A DNA stretch of 7,858 nt. It comes from Candidatus Iainarchaeum sp. (GTDB taxonomy: Archaea; Iainarchaeota; Iainarchaeia; Iainarchaeales; JAAZKV01). This document shows, in pieces, positions 1 through 6,140 of this stretch (positions within the stretch are counted from its first letter, which is position 1; every line of letters starts with the position of its first letter). A model generated the notes under the pieces. The model did not search any database. It saw only the letters and a program-made list of their open reading frames with translations, and was not told where the DNA came from. The position numbers were made by a program, and so were the translations under genes. Location of the stretch: assembly GCA_018691995.1 (NCBI GenBank), contig JABHJM010000015.1, positions 1 to 7,858 of the forward strand, given 5' to 3'.

Positions 1-1932
1 GATAAAGCAAAAGCAGAACATGTTGCTCAAGTTGTTATTGAAAGAATAAATGCAAGGTTTACAAAAACTGATGTGCCAACAGTTGAGCAAATACAAGACA
101 TTGTTGAAGAAGTATTAATTAAAGCAGGACATGACAAAGTAGCAAAATCATATATTTTGTACAGACATCAACATGAATTAATGAGAGCAAAAGAAGAAAT
201 GCTTTCAGATTTTGATATAATTGATTCTTATGTGACTCAAGAAGATTGGAGAGTAAAAGAAAATTCAAACATGGCATATTCATTGCAAGGTTTAAGAAAT
301 CACATTTCTTCGAACTTAGTTTCAAATTATTGGTTAATGAAAATATATCCAAGTGAAATAGGAAATGCGCATAAAAGTGGAGATATTCACATTCACGATC
401 TTTCTGAACTAAGTGTTTATTGTGTTGGTTGGGATCTAAAACAATTACTCTTAGAAGGTTTTCGGGGAGTACGTGGAAAAATTTCTTGTAAACCACCGGG
501 ACATTTTCGTTCAGCTCTTGGACAAGTAGTAAACTTTTTTTATACTTTGCAAGGAGAAGCAGCAGGGGCACAAGCATTTGCAAACTTTGACACATTACTA
601 GCCCCGTTCATAAGATATGATAATCTTTCTCAAGATGAAGTAAAACAATGTCTTCAATCATTTATTTTTAATACAAATGTTCCAACAAGAGTAGGTTTCC
701 AAACCCCATTCACAAATATTACTCTTGATTTAGAAGTTCCAAAAAATATGGAAAACGTTCCAGTAATAATTGCTGGAAAAGTAAAAGAAGCAACTTATGG
801 AGAATTCCAAAATGAAATGAATATGTTTAATGATGCTCTAGCAGATGTAATGACTGAAGGGGATAATGATGGAAGAATATTCACATTTCCAATTCCAACA
901 TATAACATAACTCCAGAGTTTGATTGGAGCGAAGGAAAATATGAAAAAATTTGGGAAATGACAGCAAAATATGGAATTCCTTACTTTGCAAATTTTGTTA
1001 ATAGTGATATGAGTGCGGATGATGCGAGAAGTATGTGTTGTCGACTTCGTCTTGATAATAGAGTACTCAATAAAAGAGGGGGGGGATTATTTGGAAGTGC
1101 TCCAATGACAGGAAGTATTGGAGTGGTAACAATTAATCTACCAAGAATTGGATACCTTGCAAATAATGAAGCAGAATATTTTGAAAAACTTGGAAGAGTA
1201 ATGGATCTTGCAAAAGAATCTCTTGTAATTAAAAGAAAAATTTTAGAAGATTATACAGAAAGTGGATTATACCCATATTCAAAATATTATCTAAGAGGGA
1301 TGAAAGAAAGCATGGGGCAATATTGGAAAAATCATTTTTCAACAATTGGTTTAATTGGAATGAATGAATCTCTGATCAATTTTATGCAAAAAGATATTAC
1401 TAATGACCAAGGTGCAGAGTTTGCAAAAAAAGTAATGCTTTTTATGAGAGATCGTCTAGCAGATTATCAAGAAGAAACAGGAGACTTATATAATCTTGAA
1501 GCAACACCAGGAGAGGGAACAGCAAGAAGATTATCGAATAGTGATAAGAAAAAATATCCTGATATTATAGTTGCAAATGAGAAGGCAGCGAAAGAAGGAT
1601 CACAAGTGTATTACACAAATTCTTCTCAACTTCCGGTTAATTATACTCAAGATTTGTTTGATGCTCTCAACAAACAAGATCCACTTCAAACATTATATAC
1701 TGGAGGAACAGTGTTCCACGTATTTGTTGGAGAAAAACTTCCAAGTGCCGAGGCGGCAAAGTTACTTGTAAAAAAGATTACAAGCAATTATGCAATGCCA
1801 TATGTTTCATTAACTCCAACATTTAGTATTTGTCCAGTGCATGGATATGTTGCAGGGGAACACGAGTATTGTCCAACTTGTGATAAAGAGGACGATCCAC
1901 AAAAAATTACAAAACAAGGAGTTGTAAAATAA
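1..1932 (+). CDS. nrdD: Anaerobic (class III) ribonucleoside-triphosphate reductase, large part; 5' partial and lacking the glycyl-radical segment
   Basis: Reduces ribonucleoside triphosphates to dNTPs by radical chemistry without oxygen. The reading frame is open from base 1, and 643 residues are visible. The GTG at 73 is not the real start: the codons before it continue the end of an ATP-cone domain (KAEHVAQVVIERINARF, then PTVEQIQDIVEE), the allosteric nucleotide site, so the true start is left of the window. Counting from the first visible codon, the ten-stranded-barrel region covers roughly 60-610. It has the active-site cysteine motif SVYCVGWD (Cys141), the thiyl-radical region SMCCRLRLD (Cys346/347) and a conserved RGGGLFGSAPMTGS stretch. 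A zinc site follows: Cys611, His614, Cys624, Cys627 (CPVH...CPTC). In the family the RVxGY glycyl-radical loop comes about 12-16 residues after this site. Here the ORF instead adds a 16-residue Asp/Lys-rich tail and stops at TAA 1930-1932. The loop is in the next ORF. Family call is secure; the truncation is seen directly. Confidence 0.96.
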   Translation, partial: DKAKAEHVAQVVIERINARFTKTDVPTVEQIQDIVEEVLIKAGHDKVAKSYILYRHQHELMRAKEEMLSDFDIIDSYVTQEDWRVKENSNMAYSLQGLRNHISSNLVSNYWLMKIYPSEIGNAHKSGDIHIHDLSELSVYCVGWDLKQLLLEGFRGVRGKISCKPPGHFRSALGQVVNFFYTLQGEAAGAQAFANFDTLLAPFIRYDNLSQDEVKQCLQSFIFNTNVPTRVGFQTPFTNITLDLEVPKNMENVPVIIAGKVKEATYGEFQNEMNMFNDALADVMTEGDNDGRIFTFPIPTYNITPEFDWSEGKYEKIWEMTAKYGIPYFANFVNSDMSADDARSMCCRLRLDNRVLNKRGGGLFGSAPMTGSIGVVTINLPRIGYLANNEAEYFEKLGRVMDLAKESLVIKRKILEDYTESGLYPYSKYYLRGMKESMGQYWKNHFSTIGLIGMNESLINFMQKDITNDQGAEFAKKVMLFMRDRLADYQEETGDLYNLEATPGEGTARRLSNSDKKKYPDIIVANEKAAKEGSQVYYTNSSQLPVNYTQDLFDALNKQDPLQTLYTGGTVFHVFVGEKLPSAEAAKLLVKKITSNYAMPYVSLTPTFSICPVHGYVAGEHEYCPTCDKEDDPQKITKQGVVK

Positions 1933-1944
1933 TATTTACTTATA

Positions 1945-1956
1945 GGAGATGGTATA
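1945..1956 (+). promoter_or_regulatory. Ribosome-binding site of the small glycyl-radical ORF
   Basis: GGAGATGG at 1945-1952 matches the archaeal consensus GGAGGTGA at six of eight positions. It lies in register with the AGGTGA site of nrdG to within one nucleotide relative to the ATG. It sits wholly in the 24-nt gap after the nrdD stop, so it serves the ATG at 1957. This argues that the small ORF is initiated independently and is not just the wreck of a nonsense mutation. Confidence 0.7.
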
Positions 1957-2106
1957 ATGAAAACAAAATGTGAAGTATATAGTAGAGTTGTTGGTTACAT
2001 CAGACCAGTAGAACAATGGAATGATGCAAAACAATCTGAATTCAAAGACAGAAAAATGTTTTCTGCCGAAAAGAAAGAAGAAGAAGTGCAAGCAAAAGTT
2101 TGTTAG
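1957..2106 (+). CDS. Small glycyl-radical protein: detached C-terminal radical domain of NrdD
   Basis: This 49-residue ORF is homologous to the extreme C-terminus of class III ribonucleotide reductases. Residues 6-35 hold EVYSRVVGYIRPVEQWN and then a SEFKDRKMF stretch. Gly13 (codon 1993-1995) aligns with the glycine that becomes the stable radical after activation by NrdG. It is in the same frame as nrdD, separated by the nrdD TAA and 24 nt. It has its own ATG and a good Shine-Dalgarno (GGAG at 1945-1948, 8 nt before the ATG). Its TAG stop lies 9 nt before the nrdG ATG, so all three are probably cotranslated. It presumably docks on the NrdD barrel and completes the active site in trans, as YfiD does for pyruvate formate-lyase. 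That is inference. After the usual family end it has an extra Lys/Glu-rich tail of about 14 residues ending in Cys49. The alternative is TAA readthrough giving one chain. Homology is clear; separate expression is likely but unproven. Confidence 0.9.
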   Translation: MKTKCEVYSRVVGYIRPVEQWNDAKQSEFKDRKMFSAEKKEEEVQAKVC

Positions 2107-2110
2107 GTGA
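2105..2110 (+). promoter_or_regulatory. Shine-Dalgarno of nrdG, overlapping the upstream stop codon
   Basis: AGGTGA is a perfect match to part of the archaeal 16S anti-SD complement and ends 5 nt before the ATG at 2116. Its first two bases belong to the TAG stop of the glycyl-radical ORF, the usual arrangement for translational coupling. Confidence 0.65.
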
Positions 2111-2115
2111 AACTA

Positions 2116-2811
2116 ATGTTTATCGGGGGCCTTGAAAAAACAACGCTCGCCGATTTTCCTGGCAAAGTTGCTTGTATTGTGTTTTTAGTTAATTGTAATT
2201 TCAAATGTCCTTATTGTTATAATAAAGAATTAACCGCTTATAAATTTTTTAAAAAAAGTAAGAGAAAATTAATTCCTGAAGAAGAATTCTTTTCGTTTTT
2301 AACAAAAAATAAAAAAATGTTAGATGGAGTAGTAATTACTGGCGGGGAACCAACTTGTTCTCCTGGAATAATTGATTTTGTAAAAAAAATAAAAAAGATG
2401 GGTTTTGAAATAAAATTTGATTCAAACGGAACAAATCCAGAAACTCTAAAAGAATTAATTTCAAAAAAATTAGTTGATTATTTTGCAATGGATATTAAAG
2501 CTCCACTTTCAAAATATAAAGAAATTACTAGAAGTAATACTCCGCAAAAAAATATTCGCGAATCAATTTCAATAATTGTTAATTCAAATATTCCGCATGA
2601 ATTTAGAACAACGTTGTTTCCAAAGCTTAGTGTTTGCGATTTTGAAAAAATGGCAAAGTTGATTCAAGGGGAAAAATGGTTCTTACAAGAAATGGATCCT
2701 TCTCATGCGTATGAGGGAAGTGTAAAAAGAATGAAGCCAATGAAAAAAGAAAAAATTGATAAAATAATAAATTCAGTAGAAAAAATAACAGAAGTAAAAT
2801 TAAGAAATTGA
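2116..2811 (+). CDS. nrdG: Anaerobic ribonucleoside-triphosphate reductase activating protein (radical SAM)
   Basis: This radical-SAM activase uses a [4Fe-4S] cluster and S-adenosylmethionine to abstract a hydrogen from the NrdD glycine. It has 231 residues from the ATG at 2116. The N-terminal GGLEKTTLADFPGK stretch is typical of the NrdG2-type activases. The cluster motif is Cys27-x3-Cys31-x2-Cys34 (CNFKCPYC). The SAM-contact motif is GGEPT at 76-80, followed by a DSNGTNP strand and YFAMDIKAP (122-130). The ATG is preferred over an in-frame GTG at 2107, because that GTG is part of AGGTGA (2105-2110), a strong Shine-Dalgarno 5 nt before the ATG. The site overlaps the TAG of the small glycyl-radical ORF, so translation is probably coupled. 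Its substrate here should be the 49-residue protein, alone or docked on NrdD. Length and motifs are normal for the family. Confidence 0.95.
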   Translation: MFIGGLEKTTLADFPGKVACIVFLVNCNFKCPYCYNKELTAYKFFKKSKRKLIPEEEFFSFLTKNKKMLDGVVITGGEPTCSPGIIDFVKKIKKMGFEIKFDSNGTNPETLKELISKKLVDYFAMDIKAPLSKYKEITRSNTPQKNIRESISIIVNSNIPHEFRTTLFPKLSVCDFEKMAKLIQGEKWFLQEMDPSHAYEGSVKRMKPMKKEKIDKIINSVEKITEVKLRN

Positions 2812-2815
2812 TTAG

Positions 2816-2823
2816 TTTTAAAA
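2816..2823 (+). promoter_or_regulatory. TATA-like box upstream of the kinase-like gene
   Basis: TTTTAAAA lies in the short gap after nrdG, centred 26.5 nt before the GTG at 2846 and 35 nt before the ATG at 2855. The same octamer at nearly the same distance precedes RPA and the epimerase. If active, transcription would start near 2846, leaving a leader of about 9 nt or none. In such AT-rich DNA the octamer alone is weak evidence; the repeated spacing is what supports it. Confidence 0.4.
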
Positions 2824-2854
2824 TAAGTTAGTTGGAAAGTTATTTGTGAGTGTT

Positions 2855-3433
2855 ATGAATAAATTAATTTGTTTGGTAGGGATGACTGGTTCAGGGAAGA
2901 GTGTTGTTGCTGATTATCTTGTTAAAAACGGTTTTGGTTTTTTTCGTTTTGGCCAAATTACTCTTGATATTGTTAAAGAAAGAGGACTTGAACCAATTGA
3001 TAAAAATGAAAAACCAATTAGAGAAGAAGTACGAAAAAAGCATGGAATGGGGGCTTATGCTATCTTAAATATGCCAAAAATAGAGGAATTGCTCAAAAAA
3101 GGACATGTTGTTGGGGATGGGATGTATAGTTGGTCCGAATATAAGGTTTTGAAAGAAAAATATACTGATCAATTTGTTACTGTTGCAATTTATGCGCCTC
3201 CAAAAGAAAGGTATGCCAGATTATTAGAAAGAACGCTTGAAAAAAAAGATGTTGATTTGAGACATCGCCCGGCGACCAAAAAACAAGCAAAAGAAAGAGA
3301 TTATGCTGAAATTGAAAATATTGAAAAAGGTGGGCCAATTGCAATGGCTGAGTACACACTAATTAATACTGGGGAAATAAATGATTTATTTAAAAAAGTA
3401 GATCAAATATTAGAAAGATTATTAATTAAATAA
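2855..3433 (+). CDS. P-loop kinase-like protein, UPF0200 / dephospho-CoA-kinase-like family
   Basis: This is a cytoplasmic P-loop NTPase of 192 residues from ATG 2855. The Walker A motif is GMTGSGKS at 9-16, followed by FFRFGQITLDIVKERGLEP (29-47), which resembles the substrate-side region of archaeal UPF0200 proteins. A central VVGDGMYSWSEY (85-96) sits where the family has its VIDGIRS-type strand. An Arg/Lys-rich lid-like region with LRHRPATKKQAKERD (135-149) follows. The fold suggests phosphoryl transfer to a small molecule, but the substrate is unknown, and the family is sometimes labelled dephospho-CoA kinase or NMP kinase. Its place between nrdG and dCMP deaminase makes a nucleotide substrate plausible (inference). 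An in-frame GTG at 2846 is the alternative start. It would add three residues and fits a leaderless message from the TATA-like box at 2816-2823, so the start is uncertain. The gene may have its own promoter or be read through from nrdG. Confidence 0.8.
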   Translation: MNKLICLVGMTGSGKSVVADYLVKNGFGFFRFGQITLDIVKERGLEPIDKNEKPIREEVRKKHGMGAYAILNMPKIEELLKKGHVVGDGMYSWSEYKVLKEKYTDQFVTVAIYAPPKERYARLLERTLEKKDVDLRHRPATKKQAKERDYAEIENIEKGGPIAMAEYTLINTGEINDLFKKVDQILERLLIK

Positions 3434-3442
3434 ATTAGTTAG

Positions 3443-3450
3443 ATATTTAT
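3443..3450 (+). promoter_or_regulatory. Probable TATA-like box of dCMP deaminase
   Basis: ATATTTAT is centred 26.5 nt before the ATG at 3473. No Shine-Dalgarno precedes that ATG, so a leaderless transcript starting at or beside the start codon is the natural reading. A second AT-rich match at 3459-3468 is too close to the ATG to be the TATA box. Confidence 0.4.
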
Positions 3451-3472
3451 TGTTTTCTTATAAAATATTTGT

Positions 3473-3997
3473 ATGGAAGAAAAATTTGGAAACAAGCGTC
3501 CCACTTGGGACGAATACTTTATGATGTCTGCTTTAGCAATGGCTTCTCGTTCAGCATGTTTGAAAATAAGGGCAGGAGCAGTAATTGTAAAAAATAAAAG
3601 AATTATTTCTACAGGTTATAATGGAGCAGCTCCAAGACTTGCAAGTCCATTTTCCCTTGGCTATTGTAGAAAAGAAAAAGAAGCAGGTGTTGAATTTCAT
3701 GATAAAAACACAGGGCATTGTTTTGCAATTCATGCAGAAGTAAATGCAATTCTTCAAATTGCAAATATAGATTTACACGGCACAACAATGTATTCTTTAC
3801 TTTATCCATGTGCAGATTGTGCTAAAACAATTGTTGGTGCAGGGATTGATGAAGTAGTTTGGTTAAAATATTATAAAGAAAAAGATACAATTACTGATAA
3901 GATTTTTAAGGAAGCTAAAATAAAAGTTAGACAAATGGAATTTGATCCTGATTGTATTGATATGTTAAAAATGATTCTTGAAGATGATCGAATTTAA
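3473..3997 (+). CDS. dCMP deaminase (zinc-dependent cytidine/deoxycytidylate deaminase family)
   Basis: Deaminates dCMP to dUMP, the precursor for thymidylate synthesis. It has 174 residues. The catalytic zinc motif is complete: HAEVNAI with His87 and the proton-shuttling Glu89, and PCADC with Cys113 and Cys116. An N-terminal WDEYFMMSALAMASRSACLKIRAGAVIV and a GYNGAAPR loop (48-55) are typical of dCMP deaminases rather than cytidine deaminases or tRNA adenosine deaminases. The loop lies where allosteric family members bind dCTP/dTTP. The insert with Cys65, His82 and Cys83 before the HAE motif is also usual for this family. The ATG has no ribosome-binding site and a TATA-like box about 26 nt upstream, so it is probably leaderless and separately transcribed. 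Its stop codon overlaps that of the RPA gene on the other strand by four bases. Which thymidylate synthase it feeds is not visible here. Confidence 0.93.
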   Translation: MEEKFGNKRPTWDEYFMMSALAMASRSACLKIRAGAVIVKNKRIISTGYNGAAPRLASPFSLGYCRKEKEAGVEFHDKNTGHCFAIHAEVNAILQIANIDLHGTTMYSLLYPCADCAKTIVGAGIDEVVWLKYYKEKDTITDKIFKEAKIKVRQMEFDPDCIDMLKMILEDDRI

Positions 3998-5241
3998 ATT
4001 ACATCTTTAACACTAAACTCATTTTCTCCACTGTAATTATTTACTTTCAAATAACCAAATAGTTTCAATTCGTTTCCAGAAATTTTCTCTCTTATTTCTT
4101 CAACAAGTTTTTCACTGCTTTTTTCGTCAAGTTCTTTTTCAAAATTTGTCTTGTCCATTCCAATTGCTTTTATTGCACTATCTCCAAATAAGTTAGCTCG
4201 AACTTCACCAGTATCATCCTCAACAACAATTCCCATAATAGCTCTTTTTTCTCCCTTAACTTCTCCACAATTCTCACAAACTACCCCACTATTTTCAATA
4301 GAAACTTTTTTTCCACATTTTTCACAAACTGGATAAAATAATTTCCCGTCCATCAAATTTTTTACTTTCCCATCAATAATTACATTTTCGTTTTCAACTA
4401 ATTGATTAATCTTTTTTTCATTCACACTGTCTTTTAGAATATTCACAACACTTGGAATATCCTTTTCACTTTTAGTTAACTCTGCACTATACCCTAAGTG
4501 TAGTTCAACTCCAAACATACCGTCTTTTGTATACCCATTTTTTATTTCAACAATTTCTCCTTCATTGTATTTTTCAACTTCATCAGCTTTTTCATTCCAA
4601 GCAGTTGCACGTAGTAATGCTGTTCCGTCTCCAAATTGAAAGTTACAAAGTTTTCCTTTTTTATCATTTGAATCGAATTCTTTACAAGGATATTTTCGCA
4701 AAAGCCGTCCAACAATATTTACATTGTTCATACCACCCTTAATATTATTTAATTCTTTAAATTCAATTTCTTTTTTGTGGGTAATTTCAATACTTCCATT
4801 AAATCCAAGCCCAACTTGTTTTTTTTCATTATAAGCACTAACAATTGCGTTTAAAATTTTTATTTTACTTCCAACACTAAGATCATACAAATCAACTTGA
4901 TCATTCCAAAGAGTGATTCGCACTTCTCCAGTATCGTCATTTAAAATAAAACTTTTTAATTTTCCACTTTTACCGTTTTTCTCAAATTCTTTCACTGGAA
5001 AAATGGCCTTAATTTCTCCACCAATATCAATTCCTTTCATTCCATCACTAAGTTCACCAATTTTACTTTCAATGCCAGTTTCTTGTTTTAGTCCAAGTTC
5101 TTTTTGAACCATGAAAGAGGCTCCTTGTTCAGTAAGTAATCCAGAAAATTTCTTTATCTTAGCATCAATTAGTTCTTTTACTTCTTCTTCACTTTTTCCA
5201 GATTTTTGTGCAATTTCTTTTAGTATTTCTACGCTTTCCAT
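3994..5241 (-). CDS. Archaeal replication protein A (single-stranded DNA-binding, OB folds plus zinc finger)
   Basis: Binds single-stranded DNA in replication and repair. It has 415 residues from the ATG at 5241. A helical N-terminal segment (1-50, with LLTEQGASFMVQKELG) precedes three OB-fold regions at roughly 66-155, 165-255 and 283-415. The first and third carry the RPA strand signature LNDDTGEVRITLWND (100-114) and VEDDTGEVRANLFGD (340-354). The third OB region contains a zinc finger with Cys306, Cys309, Cys322 and Cys325 (CX2C-X12-CX2C). This layout matches archaeal single-subunit RPA, not bacterial SSB. A TTG at 5259 would add six residues. The ATG is preferred because a TTTTAAAA box lies 26.5 nt upstream and the extension has no support. 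There is no Shine-Dalgarno, which suggests a leaderless message. The gene is divergent from GGGP synthase and convergent with dCMP deaminase. Confidence 0.92.
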   Translation of the reverse strand: MESVEILKEIAQKSGKSEEEVKELIDAKIKKFSGLLTEQGASFMVQKELGLKQETGIESKIGELSDGMKGIDIGGEIKAIFPVKEFEKNGKSGKLKSFILNDDTGEVRITLWNDQVDLYDLSVGSKIKILNAIVSAYNEKKQVGLGFNGSIEITHKKEIEFKELNNIKGGMNNVNIVGRLLRKYPCKEFDSNDKKGKLCNFQFGDGTALLRATAWNEKADEVEKYNEGEIVEIKNGYTKDGMFGVELHLGYSAELTKSEKDIPSVVNILKDSVNEKKINQLVENENVIIDGKVKNLMDGKLFYPVCEKCGKKVSIENSGVVCENCGEVKGEKRAIMGIVVEDDTGEVRANLFGDSAIKAIGMDKTNFEKELDEKSSEKLVEEIREKISGNELKLFGYLKVNNYSGENEFSVKDVI

Positions 5242-5263
5242 ACTAAAAAAAGCACTCAAAGTC

Positions 5264-5271
5264 TTTTAAAA
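5264..5271 (-). promoter_or_regulatory. TATA-like box of the RPA gene
   Basis: TTTTAAAA is centred 26.5 nt before the ATG at 5241 on the minus strand, the expected distance for a leaderless archaeal transcript. A second TTTTAAAA at 5275-5282 is too far from this ATG for a leaderless start but could serve a slightly longer leader. Confidence 0.45.
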
Positions 5272-5322
5272 CCATTTTAAAATTTAGCAAAACCTTTTTA
5301 TTTCTCTCTAGTAGCCAAAGCA

Positions 5323-5330
5323 TTTTTATA
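5323..5330 (+). promoter_or_regulatory. TATA-like box of the GGGP synthase gene
   Basis: TTTTTATA preceded by the purine-rich CAAAG (5316-5320), which could act as a BRE. It is centred 33.5 nt before the ATG at 5360, so transcription would start near 5353 with a leader of about 7 nt. It shares the roughly 118-bp divergent region with the RPA promoter. The rest of that region shows no other gene. Confidence 0.4.
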
Positions 5331-5359
5331 CTCCAAGAGCCAATACATTATTGATTAAA

Positions 5360-6139
5360 ATGAAAGAAAAAAAAGTTTATTCAAATCTAATAAATCAATT
5401 AAAAGAAGAGGCTGGTCAGCTATTTTTAGTAATTGATCCACCTAATCAAAGCCCCGAACAGGCTGCTAAAATGTCTAAAATTGCAGAAGAAGCGGGTGCA
5501 AAAGCAATTGCTGTTGGTGGAAGTCTTGGAGCACAAGGAAAATCACTTGATGATACACTAATTGCTATTAAAGATAAATGTGCAATTCCAACAATTCTTT
5601 TTCCAGGAAATATAGCCACTTTGTCAAATATTGCAGATGCAGTTTATTTTATGTCAATGTTAAATAGTAATGATCCATATTACATTAGCGGAGCACAAGT
5701 TGCATCAAGCTTTCCAATTAAAAAAATGGACCTTGAAGTAATTCCAACTTCATATATTATTGTAGAACCAGGGAGAGCAGTAGGTTTTATGGGCCGAGCT
5801 CAATTAATTCCAAGAAACCTTCCATACTTAGCCGCAGCAAATGCATTAGCAGGACAATATATGGGTTCAAAACTTGCAATTCTGGAAAGTGGTGGAGGAG
5901 CAGAAAAGCCAGTTAGTAAAGAAATGATTATTGCAACAAAATCTTCAATTGATATTCCTCTTTTAATTGCAGGGGGAGTAAGAACTCCAGCTTTTGCATT
6001 TGATTGTATTTCAAGCGGAGCAGATATAATCCATGTTGGTAGTGCAATAGAAAAAACTAATGGAAATGGATCTGTTGCAAAGAGTAAATTACAAAAAATG
6101 TGCCAATCTGTTAAACGTGGTGCAAAAGCAAAACAATAA
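5360..6139 (+). CDS. Geranylgeranylglyceryl phosphate synthase (GGGP synthase, PcrB-like family)
   Basis: Joins geranylgeranyl diphosphate to sn-glycerol-1-phosphate, the first ether bond of archaeal membrane lipids. It is a TIM barrel of 259 residues. Family motifs in order: VIDPPNQSPEQA (24-35, magnesium/phosphate end), VGGSLG (52-57), LFPGNIATLSNIADAVYFMS (80-99), YYISGAQV (107-114), SYIIVEPGRAVGFMGRA (131-147), ESGGGAEKPV (176-185) and IAGGVRTP (203-210). GSAIE (227-231) completes the glycerol-phosphate-binding loops. The C-terminus ends in a basic stretch, VKRGAKAKQ. The ATG at 5360 is chosen over an in-frame TTG at 5351: that TTG overlaps a weak TGAT Shine-Dalgarno-like element 4 nt before the ATG, and the extra residues match nothing in the family. 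The gene ends 1 nt before the stop of the convergent epimerase. It is strong evidence that the organism is an archaeon. Bacterial PcrB-type relatives exist but normally use heptaprenyl diphosphate. Confidence 0.95.
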   Translation: MKEKKVYSNLINQLKEEAGQLFLVIDPPNQSPEQAAKMSKIAEEAGAKAIAVGGSLGAQGKSLDDTLIAIKDKCAIPTILFPGNIATLSNIADAVYFMSMLNSNDPYYISGAQVASSFPIKKMDLEVIPTSYIIVEPGRAVGFMGRAQLIPRNLPYLAAANALAGQYMGSKLAILESGGGAEKPVSKEMIIATKSSIDIPLLIAGGVRTPAFAFDCISSGADIIHVGSAIEKTNGNGSVAKSKLQKMCQSVKRGAKAKQ

Positions 6140-6140
6140 T

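Noticed and set aside
119..595. Minus-strand reading frame of 158 codons inside nrdD
   Set aside because: Leu-rich shadow opposite strongly conserved NrdD sequence; no motif and no start signals.
1078..1085. Run of eight G in nrdD as a frameshift or slippage site
   Set aside because: The frame is intact across it, and it simply codes for the family's conserved RGGGLFG stretch with GGG/GGA codons.
1930..1956. Intron or intein between nrdD and the radical segment
   Set aside because: The interruption is only 24 nt after the stop, too short for a group I intron or intein, and I see no bulge-helix-bulge pairing.
1916..1959. GGAG-containing imperfect repeat, 27 nt apart, around the nrdD stop, as a possible tandem duplication that made the split
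   Set aside because: Without gaps only about 9 of 17 positions match, which is too weak in such AT-rich DNA.
3446..3460. T-rich stretch after the kinase gene as a transcription terminator
   Set aside because: Archaeal terminators are T-rich, but in this AT-rich sequence such runs are common and this one overlaps the probable dCMP deaminase promoter.
3459..3468. TTATAAAATA just before dCMP deaminase as its TATA box
   Set aside because: It ends only 4 nt before the ATG, so transcription from it would start inside the gene; the box at 3443-3450 has the right spacing.
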